Source of the DNA: Microvirga tunisiensis
GTDB taxonomy: Bacteria; Pseudomonadota; Alphaproteobacteria; Rhizobiales; Beijerinckiaceae
Reading direction: 5' to 3'
Assembly: GCF_009296175.1 (NCBI RefSeq)
Contig: NZ_VOSK01000040.1
Span: forward strand, 1 to 41,429
Length of the DNA stretch: 41,429 nucleotides
Below are positions 15,978 through 23,554 of the stretch, piece by piece (position 1 is the first letter of the stretch; every line of letters starts with the position of its first letter). The notes beneath the pieces were generated by a model. The model did no database searches, was not told where the DNA came from, and saw only the letters and a program-made list of their open reading frames with translations. The position numbers were made by a program, and so were the translations under genes.

Positions 15978-18148
15978 GTCCCGACTCAAACCCGAATGTA
16001 GCCGCCCTGGGGCGGCCCGCATCCGCTATGCCCCCCGAAAAGCGCCTCGACATGCCGACCCAGTCGCTTCGGCGCTGGGCGGAATCGGAGGAGCGCAAAC
16101 CACTTCTCCAGCATCCCAAGCTGGGGACGCGGCTTGCCCGCCTCTTCGTTTTCGGAGGCGGATTGCTGCTGACGGCCTACGGCACCTACGAGATGTATCA
16201 GGTCGTGTCGGTGAGCCGTACGACTGCACTCCAGTGGGTGCTCGTTGCGCTGTTCACGGTGAACTTCTCTTGGATTGCCATCGCGTTCACCAGCGCACTC
16301 TTGGGCTTCTTCGCCCTGCTGAGGCGCCCCGGACATCGGGGACCTCTGCCTTCCTCGCTGCAGCAGCGCACCGCTATCGTTATGCCGGTCTACAACGAGC
16401 AGACGGACCGCACCTATGCCGCCCTGGAAGCGATCTATGAATCGGTTCAAGCGACGGGCCTTGGCGACCAATTCGACTATTTCATTCTCTCCGATACCAC
16501 GCACCCGGATGCCTGGGTGGCGGAAGAGCGTGCATTCCTTGCCTTAAGGGAGCGTCTGGGTCCTGGGGCGCGGTTCTATTATCGCCACCGGCAGAAGAAC
16601 CATCACCGCAAGGCTGGCAACATCGCCGACTTCGTGTCGCGGTGGGGCGGGCATTACGAGCATATGCTCGTGCTCGACGCCGACAGCCTCATGACCGGCG
16701 AGTGCATCGTGCGCCTGGCCGCCGCCATGGAAGCAGATCCCGATGCCGGCATCATCCAGTCGCTGCCTCTCATCATCAACCGCAACACGCTCTTTGCCCG
16801 CGTCCAGCAGTTTGCCGCCCGGGTCACCGGTCCGGTCATTGCCATGGGCCTCGCGGTCTGGATGGGACGCGACGGCAATTATTGGGGCCACAACGCGATC
16901 ATTCGCACCAAGGCCTTCGCCGCCCATGGCGGCCTGCCCGATCTGAAGGGCAAGCCTCCGTTCGGCGGCCATATCCTGAGCCACGACTTCGTCGAGGCGG
17001 CGCTGTTGCGCCGCGCTGGCTGGTCGGTCTATATGCTGGCGGATCTGCAAGGGTCGTACGAGGAGAGCCCCCCCTCCCTCATCGATCTCTCGGCCCGAGA
17101 CCGGCGCTGGTGCCAGGGCAATCTCCAGCACACGCGGGTCATTTCTGCCAAGGGCCTGAAGCTGCCGACGCGGCAGCACTTCGCCACCGGCATCATGTCC
17201 TACCTGGCCTCGCCGTTCTGGCTGTTCCAACTGATCGTCGGTATCGCGCTCGTCCTGCAGACCACTTACATCCGGCCGGAATATTTCGCCCGCGATTTTC
17301 GGCTCTACCCGATCTGGCCCCGGTTCGATCCGGAGCGAGCCTTGGCGCTTTTCGCACTGACCATGGGCATCCTGCTGGCACCGAAGATTTTCGGTCTTCT
17401 GCTGATGCTCATTCGCGGCGACGACCGGCGCGCATCGGGAGGCTGCATCCGGCTGATCATCTCGTCCACGATCGAGATGATCCTCTCCGCGCTCCTGGCG
17501 CCGATCCTGATGCTCATCCAGTCGGGCTCCGTCTTCCAGATCCTGCTCGGACGCGACACCGGCTGGCAGCCACAGCGCCGCGACGACGGGTCCATTCCAT
17601 TCAAGGACATCGTCCGCCGCCATCGGGCCCATACGGTTCTCGGTGCGCTGGCGGGCATCTCCGCCTTCATGATCGCCACATCCCTGTTCCTGTGGATGTC
17701 CCCAACGATCATCGGCCTGCTGCTTGCCATTCCTCTCTCATGGCTCAGCGGCCAGCTCGATGCCGGTCTTGCGCTGAAACGGCTCGGGCTTCTGCGAACC
17801 CCTGAGGAGTATCGGCCGCCGGCTATTGCGACACGCGCCAACGAGTTGCAGGCCCGCAACATCACCTTCGGCTTCGACGATGCCGACAGTATCCGGGCCA
17901 TCTATGCGGATGCGAACCTGAGAGAGCGCCATATCGAAATGCTTCCGTCCGCCCAGCCTCGCAAACGCGGCGTCATCGAGACGGAACGGGCTCTAGCGGA
18001 AGCCAAACTCGTCGATGCAGAGACCATCGAGGATGCGGTCAGCTGGCTCCACAACAAGGAACGCATGGTCGTTCTCCACGACCGGGCGCTCATCGATATG
18101 CTCGTGCATCTGAACGCCAAGCCCCCTGAGGCTCAGGCCGCAGAGTAA
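15953..18148 (+). CDS. opgH: Glucans biosynthesis glucosyltransferase OpgH (MdoH)
   Basis: OpgH is the inner-membrane GT2 enzyme that polymerises glucose from UDP-glucose and exports the chain to the periplasm. The 731-residue protein has a cytoplasmic N-terminus and two membrane segments (about residues 60-120). The catalytic domain follows: I-V-M-P-V-Y-N-E near 140, V-L-D-A-D-S with Asp 242 and 244, L-S-H-D-F-V-E-A, and D-R-R-W-C-Q-G-N with Trp 386. Several further membrane segments lie between about 425 and 600, then a soluble C-terminus. The start lies inside opgG in another frame (25-bp overlap), so the two are translationally linked. In E. coli OpgH also links UDP-glucose level to cell division; whether that holds here is unknown. 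Confidence 0.96.
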   Translation: MALSLDTVSPDSNPNVAALGRPASAMPPEKRLDMPTQSLRRWAESEERKPLLQHPKLGTRLARLFVFGGGLLLTAYGTYEMYQVVSVSRTTALQWVLVALFTVNFSWIAIAFTSALLGFFALLRRPGHRGPLPSSLQQRTAIVMPVYNEQTDRTYAALEAIYESVQATGLGDQFDYFILSDTTHPDAWVAEERAFLALRERLGPGARFYYRHRQKNHHRKAGNIADFVSRWGGHYEHMLVLDADSLMTGECIVRLAAAMEADPDAGIIQSLPLIINRNTLFARVQQFAARVTGPVIAMGLAVWMGRDGNYWGHNAIIRTKAFAAHGGLPDLKGKPPFGGHILSHDFVEAALLRRAGWSVYMLADLQGSYEESPPSLIDLSARDRRWCQGNLQHTRVISAKGLKLPTRQHFATGIMSYLASPFWLFQLIVGIALVLQTTYIRPEYFARDFRLYPIWPRFDPERALALFALTMGILLAPKIFGLLLMLIRGDDRRASGGCIRLIISSTIEMILSALLAPILMLIQSGSVFQILLGRDTGWQPQRRDDGSIPFKDIVRRHRAHTVLGALAGISAFMIATSLFLWMSPTIIGLLLAIPLSWLSGQLDAGLALKRLGLLRTPEEYRPPAIATRANELQARNITFGFDDADSIRAIYADANLRERHIEMLPSAQPRKRGVIETERALAEAKLVDAETIEDAVSWLHNKERMVVLHDRALIDMLVHLNAKPPEAQAAE

Positions 18149-18159
18149 CGATCTCTCGC

Positions 18160-18184
18160 AACCGGGGCTTCAGGTTCCGGTTTT
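18160..18184. terminator. Candidate terminator at the end of opgH
   Basis: AACCGG at 18160-18165 pairs with CCGGTT at 18177-18182 and is followed by further T residues on the plus strand. The stem is short and the loop is 11 nt, so it is weak. It begins 11 bp past the opgH stop and covers the stop of the convergent lysR gene. Confidence 0.4.
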
Positions 18185-19105
18185 CGTCTGGGCTGCGGGA
18201 AAGGTTCTTTCGCTGTCCCCTGCCACCTCACTCAACACCCAATCCCGGAAGGCCTCGATCTTGGCGGATCGCCTGCGAGCCTTCGGATAAACGAGCCAAT
18301 AGCTTCGATCCGTGGTGGCCAGCAGATCGAAAGGCTTCACGAGCCGCCCGGACGCCAAGTCGTCAGGGAAGAAGAAGGGGTTGATGAGTGCCACTCCCTG
18401 ACCGGCGATGGCCGCCATGCCTTCGAACTGCTGCACCCCGAGCGAGTTGTCCGGACGCCGGGAGAGATCGACGTTCTTCACTCCTGCCGCAGCGAACCAA
18501 TCCTGCCACCAAGGATCGCTCGGCGAGATGAGCGGAAGTTTGAGAATGTCGATAGGCTCCCGCACTTCGACGCCTTGGAGCAACTCCGGGCTGCAGACGG
18601 GTATGAACTGGTTGGGAAACAGAACACGCGTCTCAAGACCCGGCCAATCGCCCGTGCCGCTCCGGATTCCTATGTCGAACTCGCTTTGAGAAAACTCCAC
18701 GATCTCGGTCGAGACGGCGATCTGAACCGCAATGTTCGGATGCAGCTGCCGGAACCGCCCCAAACGCGGCACAAGCCAGTTGGATGCAAAGGTCGACAGG
18801 GTGGTAATCGACAGGACCGTCTGGACCATCTCCTCGACGCCTTCGAATGCGTTCCGCAAAGCGTCGAAAGCTTCGGTCACAGCCGGGGCGAGTTGACGCC
18901 CTTTCGCCGTCAGCGTCACTTGGCGGGGCAAGCGGATGAAGAGCGGTGCCCCGACCCGGTCCTCGAGGATTTTGATCTGGTAGCTCACGGCAGCCTGCGT
19001 CATGCCGAGTTCCTCGGCGGCGCGGGTAAAGCTCTGATGGCGTGCTGCCGCCTCGAAGACTCTGACGGCACTCATCGGGGGAAGTTTTGACGGCAGTTTA
19101 GACAT
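18170..19105 (-). CDS. LysR-family transcriptional regulator, GcvA-like
   Basis: The 311-residue protein has the GcvA/AmpR-type N-terminal winged helix-turn-helix: L-P-P-M-S-A-V-R-V-F-E-A-A-A-R-H-Q-S-F then A-A-E-E-L-G-M-T-Q-A-A-V-S-Y-Q-I (recognition helix about residues 33-50). A LysR substrate-binding domain follows from about residue 95. The effector is unknown; the glycine-cleavage name reflects only the subfamily. A perfect dyad with T-N11-A spacing lies 8 bp upstream of its start, suggesting self-regulation and possibly control of the divergent small gene at 19233. It converges with opgH. Confidence 0.92.
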   Translation of the reverse strand: MSKLPSKLPPMSAVRVFEAAARHQSFTRAAEELGMTQAAVSYQIKILEDRVGAPLFIRLPRQVTLTAKGRQLAPAVTEAFDALRNAFEGVEEMVQTVLSITTLSTFASNWLVPRLGRFRQLHPNIAVQIAVSTEIVEFSQSEFDIGIRSGTGDWPGLETRVLFPNQFIPVCSPELLQGVEVREPIDILKLPLISPSDPWWQDWFAAAGVKNVDLSRRPDNSLGVQQFEGMAAIAGQGVALINPFFFPDDLASGRLVKPFDLLATTDRSYWLVYPKARRRSAKIEAFRDWVLSEVAGDSERTFPAAQTKTGT

Positions 19106-19112
19106 AGCGATC

Positions 19113-19129
19113 CATAAGCCTGCCTTATG
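19113..19129. promoter_or_regulatory. Candidate LysR operator (T-N11-A dyad)
   Basis: CATAAG-cctgc-CTTATG is a perfect 6-bp inverted repeat with a 5-bp spacer and contains T19115-N11-A19127, the classic LysR-type box. It starts 8 bp upstream of the lysR ATG and lies 104 bp before the divergent gene at 19233. The site is seen directly; binding is inferred. Confidence 0.6.
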
Positions 19130-19232
19130 TCAGCCCATTGGCATTTGCTTTGTCAAGCTCCCCCTGCAGGCGCATCTTCAATCTCATCACTGAGGGCGCT
19201 GAAGCCCAGGCCAACAACCACGGTAGGCTGTC

Positions 19233-19433
19233 ATGAGATACGAAGATGCCCGCCGCCTTCGCGGCGTCGAGAGTGATTGGCTGCATGTGAAGCTCTGGTT
19301 CCGGCCCGTCTTCCAGAGAAAAGGGCCGATCATCTCCGACTTGAGCCAACTGTCGGATCATGAGAGGCGTGACGTCGGCCTCCCCGAACCAATCCGCTAC
19401 ATGGATTGGCGCGCCCTGAAGGATGAGAAATAG
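19233..19433 (+). CDS. Small DUF1127-like protein
   Basis: The 66-residue protein ends in a segment resembling DUF1127: I-S-D-L-S-Q-L-S-D-H-E-R-R-D-V-G-L (residues about 34-50), matching the L-x-x-L-x-D-x-x-L-x-D-I-G-L pattern. DUF1127 small proteins in alphaproteobacteria have been linked to RNA turnover and phosphate or carbon metabolism in a few species; no role can be assigned here. AGG lies about 6 nt before ATG. It is divergent from the lysR gene and converges with the Na/Pi symporter gene 8 bp away. Confidence 0.6.
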   Translation: MRYEDARRLRGVESDWLHVKLWFRPVFQRKGPIISDLSQLSDHERRDVGLPEPIRYMDWRALKDEK

Positions 19434-19441
19434 TCTGGCGG

Positions 19442-21085
19442 TCAGGACGTCAGGCGGCTTGGCTTGAGCTCTCCGCTCTGTTCGAGGAGCGAATGCCCGG
19501 TCGAGGCGATATGGGCCTCGATTCGTTTGAGATCGCGCACGATATCGAGCTGAAGCACGCTCGTGTCGCCCACCGTCCTGCCGGACCGAAGTTGTTCGAG
19601 ATGCTTCTGGGCGACCGCACGCTCAAGATCGCGGAACCGCTCTTTCTCGGACACAAGCCTGCGGGCGGAACCAAGGTCCTGGAACATGAGCACTGAGGCC
19701 GCAAGCTGCAGATGCTCCAGAAGCTTCGCATGCATGCTGGTGATGTCTTCCAGGCTGTCCTTCGGCAGGCGCAGGTGGTTCTTGATGCGCTTGGCGGCCA
19801 ATTCCATCAGGTTCTTGTCGATAATGTCGCCCACATGTTCCAGGTTGATGGCGAAGGCGAGGATGTCCGAGAGACGCTTCGCCTCCGTCTCGCTCAGGGA
19901 CTCATGGTTGATTGAGCTCAGATATCGGCGAATCGCGCTGAAAAGCCGGTCCAAGACATCGTCCGTGCGGCTCACCTGGTCGACCCGGCTGATATCGTCC
20001 TCGCGGAAGAGATCCTGGGAACTCCGTAACATGGATTCCACCGTGTCGACCATGCGCAGGACCTCGCGGGCCGCATTGGAGAGGGCGACGGACGGCGTAT
20101 CGAGGGCATCCTTGTCGAGGTATTGCGGCGTGCCCGGATCGGAGGCGCGGAGCTTCTCCGGAAAGACCTTGAGCAACAGCTGCGCGATCCAGGGCAGCGG
20201 CAGGATGAATATTGCAGCGACCATGACGTTGAACAGCGTGTGGAAATTCGCCGCCAGCCGCGCCGGATGCGGGTCGAAAATCGACATTGCCGACAGGATC
20301 GGGTCGATCAGCGGCAATGCCACGAGGCAACCGATAACCCGCATGGCGAAATTTCCGAACGGCACGCGCAGTTTGACGGGATCGCCGCTGGTGCCCTCCA
20401 GCAAGGGATTGAGAGAGCTGCCGAGATTGGCGCCCAGCACCATCACCAGAGCCGAATGAGCGTCGATGACGCCGGCGCCTGCGAGTGACATGATGAACAG
20501 CAACGCGGCGACGCTGGAATGGGCAAGCCATGCAAAGATTGCTGACAGAAGCACCAGGATCAGCGGATCAGGCGCAATGACGGCCAGGAGGTCCTTGATA
20601 ACCGTCGAGGATTCGATAGGCCTAATCGTTTCACTCAGGAGATGAAGCGACAGCAACATCAGCCCGAGGCCGATGGTCACTCGTCCGAGATCCTTGATCC
20701 GGCTTGTTCTTCCTCTCCGGTAAGCCACGAAGCCGCCGAAGATCAGTGCCGGGAAAATCAGGGACACGTCGAACGAGAGCACCTGCACGATGAGCGTCGT
20801 GCCCACATTCGCGCCGAGCATCACGGCCAGGGCCGGAATGATGTCGACCGCCCCTCCCGCCGTAAAGGATGCCACCATCAAGGCCGTCGCCGTGCTGCTT
20901 TGCAGGACCGTCGTCACACCGACACCGGCGAGAAAGGCTTGCAGGCGCGTCCTCAGCGCCACCCCAAGGATCCAGCGCAGATCGCTGCCGAAAGCGCGTT
21001 GAACCCCGCTATTGACCATGTTGATGCCCCAGAGAAGCAGGGCAATCTCACCGAAAAGGTGGATCAAGACCGAGGTTGCAGACAT
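19442..21085 (-). CDS. Na+/phosphate cotransporter (NptA/PNaS family) with PhoU-like C-terminal domain
   Basis: The 547-residue protein has two inverted PNaS repeats. The first carries L-Q-S-S-T-A-T-A (Gln 62-Ala 66) and G-A-N-V-G-T-T (91-97). The second has A-H-S-S-V-A (188-193), with His where Gln is usual, and G-A-N-L-G-S-S (218-224). About nine membrane segments end near residue 310. The remaining ~230 residues form a helical PhoU-like domain with an E-H-V-G-D-I-I-D-K-N motif, which in related proteins regulates transport. It likely imports phosphate with sodium across the inner membrane. No pho genes adjoin it. The Q-to-H change may alter ion or phosphate binding. Confidence 0.92.
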   Translation of the reverse strand: MSATSVLIHLFGEIALLLWGINMVNSGVQRAFGSDLRWILGVALRTRLQAFLAGVGVTTVLQSSTATALMVASFTAGGAVDIIPALAVMLGANVGTTLIVQVLSFDVSLIFPALIFGGFVAYRRGRTSRIKDLGRVTIGLGLMLLSLHLLSETIRPIESSTVIKDLLAVIAPDPLILVLLSAIFAWLAHSSVAALLFIMSLAGAGVIDAHSALVMVLGANLGSSLNPLLEGTSGDPVKLRVPFGNFAMRVIGCLVALPLIDPILSAMSIFDPHPARLAANFHTLFNVMVAAIFILPLPWIAQLLLKVFPEKLRASDPGTPQYLDKDALDTPSVALSNAAREVLRMVDTVESMLRSSQDLFREDDISRVDQVSRTDDVLDRLFSAIRRYLSSINHESLSETEAKRLSDILAFAINLEHVGDIIDKNLMELAAKRIKNHLRLPKDSLEDITSMHAKLLEHLQLAASVLMFQDLGSARRLVSEKERFRDLERAVAQKHLEQLRSGRTVGDTSVLQLDIVRDLKRIEAHIASTGHSLLEQSGELKPSRLTS

Positions 21086-21408
21086 TCAGTCCTCTGGATT
21101 CGAGAAATACGGCACAATCCCCTTGCTTACCCACCAATCGGCGCAACCGCAATAAGGTTGCCGGCTAATAATGACCATGTACCGGAATAATCTCCAGAAA
21201 ATCGCCGTGAATGCTCCCTCACGGGAATGCCGTGGCCGGGAAAACTCAACCTTGTCACCATGGATGCACCGGCATCCTGCCAGGCAGCGCAGCTTAGCCG
21301 TTAGAGTTTTGGCATAAACTCAAAAACCGCAAAGCCTTAGCCGATACCAATTTGGCTACTCCTAACGCATGCCGTCATCCCCTTAAGGTCGTCTGCTCTT
21401 TTCTTCGT
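21086..21408. other. Gene-free stretch upstream of the divergent symporter and helix-hairpin-helix genes
   Basis: About 320 bp between divergent starts (symporter at 21085, small protein at 21422). It is more AT-rich than its surroundings from about 21300 on. Apart from a TATAAT close to the right-hand gene I see no convincing operator, RNA or reading frame. Confidence 0.5.
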
Positions 21409-21414
21409 ATAATC
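21409..21414 (+). promoter_or_regulatory. Perfect TATAAT -10-like box just before the 21422 start
   Basis: TATAAT at 21409-21414 ends 7 bp before ATG 21422, so transcription from it would start at or just inside that ATG. No good -35 box is visible. Either the mRNA is leaderless, the true start is the later ATG 21506, or the box is chance. Confidence 0.35.
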
Positions 21415-21421
21415 GGTACGC

Positions 21422-21847
21422 ATGGAGTGTCCTACAAAGCTAAGTTCCAAGGCGGTTCGGGCGTTGATTGACGGTATCTCACTGGTTGGTGTGCGAGGGC
21501 GCGAGATGGGTTTGGACGATCCATTTCCAATTGAGAAATGCTCCGGACGCGTCCGGGGAGCCATTCTGGCGGAATTTCAAGGACGGTGTCCCACCATCCG
21601 CGAAGTTGCCAGCATTTCAGATGCCCAATGGCTGACCGTCCCCAATATCGGCCCGACGACATTGGAAGAGTTACGCAGCATGACGCACCCTGTCCCCAAC
21701 GGAGAATCCCGCCCGAATCCAACAGGGATGCCGGACGGAGAGTTGCTCTCGCGACTCAACCGCCTGCAACGGGAGTTGAACATCATCGTCGGAGAGATCC
21801 GGGCACGCTTCAGTGCCGGGATCTCTAAGAAAAATCAGCCGCGGTAA
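21422..21847 (+). CDS. Hypothetical protein with RNA-polymerase-alpha-CTD-like helix-hairpin-helix
   Basis: The 141-residue protein is not recognised as a named family. Its centre (about residues 58-83: R-E-V-A-S-I-S-D-A-Q-W-L then V-P-N-I-G-P-T-T-L-E-E-L-R) resembles the (HhH)2 fold of the RNA polymerase alpha C-terminal domain, where L-x-x-I-x-x-L-G-x-x-S-L-x-E-I contacts DNA. A DNA or polymerase contact is a reasonable guess. The C-terminus (about 105-130) is a probable amphipathic helix. ATG 21422 has no ribosome site; ATG 21506 (residue 29) has GAGGG about 7 nt upstream and may be the real start. It converges with the kinase operon. Confidence 0.6.
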   Translation: MECPTKLSSKAVRALIDGISLVGVRGREMGLDDPFPIEKCSGRVRGAILAEFQGRCPTIREVASISDAQWLTVPNIGPTTLEELRSMTHPVPNGESRPNPTGMPDGELLSRLNRLQRELNIIVGEIRARFSAGISKKNQPR

Positions 21848-21920
21848 GCTTAGAATCCTGCACGTCTGAAAGATCGCGATCGAAGCGATGCCGCGTGCAG
21901 CATGGGAAGCAATCGCACGA

Positions 21921-21952
21921 GAGCCTCGGACCCACTTTTGGGTCCGAGGCTC
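21921..21952. terminator. Perfect 14-bp palindrome between convergent genes
   Basis: GAGCCTCGGACCCA (21921-21934) pairs with 21939-21952 around a CTTT loop. There is no U-tract on either side, so it is not a classical intrinsic terminator, but it lies between the ends of convergent genes. The GGACCCACTTTTGGGTCC core resembles dispersed palindromes I recall from Rhizobiales genomes. Confidence 0.6.
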
Positions 21953-21963
21953 AATTCCCAAAG

Positions 21964-22037
21964 TAGCGCATCGACGGCTGCAGAAAAACGGGTCAATTTT
22001 TCGCTGACGCGAACCTCTGGTTCCGCGCGATGCGCTA
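21964..22037. repeat. 74-bp inverted-repeat unit with a predicted three-way fold
   Basis: TAGCGCATCG (21964-21973) pairs perfectly with CGATGCGCTA (22028-22037). Inside lie two more stems: GAAAAA/TTTTTC (21983-21988 with 21997-22002) and GAACC-tct-GGTTC (22011-22023). The layout is a closing stem with two arms. It is not a tRNA: the closing stem is 10 bp and no anticodon arm or T-loop consensus is present. It could be a small structured RNA, the folded 3' end of the kinase operon mRNA, or a dispersed repeat. Confidence 0.55.
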
Positions 22038-22073
22038 GCCTTCCAAAACTGCTCTTCGACCAAATTTAACGAT

Positions 22074-23126
22074 CTAGATCACGAAGGACAGGCTGGCCCG
22101 GGTCCCCATGTGATTCTGATCGAACTCGATGGCGGATTGTAGGTTGGATGCCATGGCTTTCACGATCTTCGTGCCAAGGCCGCTTCCCTGCACCACCCCG
22201 GTGCCCTTCCACCCGATCCCGTCATCCTCGACAACAAGTACCGCATGACCGTCTGCGGAAGACAGGCCAACACGGATATCACCCGTCCTGCCGGCCGGAT
22301 AAGCATATTTGAAAGCGTTCGTGACAAGTTCTGTTACGATCACGCCAACGGAGACCGCCTTGTCCGTCGGAATCGAAATCGTCTCAGCCAACAGGGTAAT
22401 CGTGTGCTCGCGCCCAGCGGCACGCATGGCGCCCTCGAGTTCCTCGACAAGACCTTGCAGGTAGGTATCCATCTCGACGAACCGCACGTCGTTCGAGGTG
22501 TAAAGGCGCCGGTGGATCTGCGAGATGGCCGTGATGCGGCTTTGGGTTTCCCGCAACGTGTCTCTCGCGACGGTATCGCTGCCGAGCGCCCGCTGCTGCA
22601 TGGCGACGAGGGACGCGACCAGTTGCAAACTGTTTGCAACGCGATGATCCACCTCGCGGAGCAGCATCTCTGCCCGCTCTCGCGCCTCGCGCATTTCCCT
22701 TTCCGCGGCCTCCTTCCCCTGGCGGAGCCTTTCGGCGGCGAGCGCCTGCTCGGCAGCCGTCCGGAGGAGATCGAGGAAAACCCCGCCGACATCCTTGATG
22801 ACGTAGTCGGCCGCGCCTGCCTTCAGGGCGGCGACTGCAATCCTCCCCTCATCGGCTCCGGTCACGTAGACGACCGGAGGCGGATTGGAGAGGGTCCGGA
22901 TTTCGGTGAGAACCTCGAGGCCTTCCTTGCCGGGCATGAAGTGATCGAGCGCGATCACGTCGAAATGCTCGGCGGCAAGATGATTCAGACCCTCATCGCC
23001 GCTGAGGGCATGTCTGACCTGAAAGCCGTAGCGTGACAGCGAGCGCTCGACGAGCCGGCCAAGGCCGTGATCGTCATCGATATAAAGAAGCCGGATCGGT
23101 GGGGTTTCCGAGACGCCCTGGCTCAT
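22074..23126 (-). CDS. Hybrid receiver-histidine kinase (REC plus HisKA_2/HWE-type kinase)
   Basis: The 350-residue cytoplasmic protein starts with a complete receiver domain (acidic pocket D-D-D at 17-19, phospho-acceptor Asp 61, Thr 89, Lys 111). A coiled coil follows (about 125-155), then a HisKA_2-type kinase core with [10 protein letters not shown], putative phospho-His 161. The ATPase domain has [19 protein letters not shown] and G-S-G-L-G-T-K-I-V. Such proteins take a phosphate signal at the receiver and adjust kinase output; related ones feed the alphaproteobacterial general stress response, but no phyR or ecfG is visible here. Its start overlaps the response regulator stop by 4 bp (ATGA). 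Confidence 0.93.
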   Translation of the reverse strand: MSQGVSETPPIRLLYIDDDHGLGRLVERSLSRYGFQVRHALSGDEGLNHLAAEHFDVIALDHFMPGKEGLEVLTEIRTLSNPPPVVYVTGADEGRIAVAALKAGAADYVIKDVGGVFLDLLRTAAEQALAAERLRQGKEAAEREMREARERAEMLLREVDHRVANSLQLVASLVAMQQRALGSDTVARDTLRETQSRITAISQIHRRLYTSNDVRFVEMDTYLQGLVEELEGAMRAAGREHTITLLAETISIPTDKAVSVGVIVTELVTNAFKYAYPAGRTGDIRVGLSSADGHAVLVVEDDGIGWKGTGVVQGSGLGTKIVKAMASNLQSAIEFDQNHMGTRASLSFVI

Positions 23127-23554
23127 AGGGCTTCGGGAACCTGAATGACTGAAAGGAAGAGCCCAAGCTGGCGGATGGCCTGCGAGAAGGACTCGTATTC
23201 CACCGGCTTGGTGATGTAGACATTGGCACCGAGGTCGTAGCAGCGCTGCACTTCGCGCCGATCATCCGTAGTCGTGAGCACCACCACCGGAGCACGTTTC
23301 AGCTTCTCGTCGCTTTTCAGTTTGGCGAGAATGTCGACCCCGTTCATGTCCGGCAGGTTGAGATCGAGCAAAACCAGGAAGGGACCGGCATTGCGCACCG
23401 CTTCGCTGAACAGGTGCTCCAGGGCAGCCGTCCCACTGGTGAAGGTGCGAAGTTCGTTGTAGACGCCCGCCCGGCGGATGTTCTTCTCAATCAGGCGGGC
23501 ATGTCCCTCATCGTCCTCGACCATGATGATGGTGACGGGCTGTTGGTGGGGCAT
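23123..23554 (-). CDS. Single-domain response regulator, Rcp1-like
   Basis: The 143-residue protein is a complete receiver with no output domain: E-D-D at 13-15, phospho-acceptor Asp 64 in L-L-D-L-N-L-P, Thr 94-95, and Lys 116 in T-K-P-V. The D-L-N-L-P and long strand-3 loop match the Rcp1 group that pairs with phytochrome-like kinases. It lies between two kinases: its ATG shares one base with the stop of the upstream PAS kinase (TGATG) and its stop overlaps the next start by 4 bp. It is therefore probably the phosphate shuttle between them. Confidence 0.95.
   Translation of the reverse strand: MPHQQPVTIIMVEDDEGHARLIEKNIRRAGVYNELRTFTSGTAALEHLFSEAVRNAGPFLVLLDLNLPDMNGVDILAKLKSDEKLKRAPVVVLTTTDDRREVQRCYDLGANVYITKPVEYESFSQAIRQLGLFLSVIQVPEAL

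Noticed and set aside
21964..22037. tRNA-sized (74 nt) cloverleaf-like fold
   Set aside because: Closing stem is 10 bp, no anticodon arm, no T-loop consensus and no CCA end, so not a tRNA.
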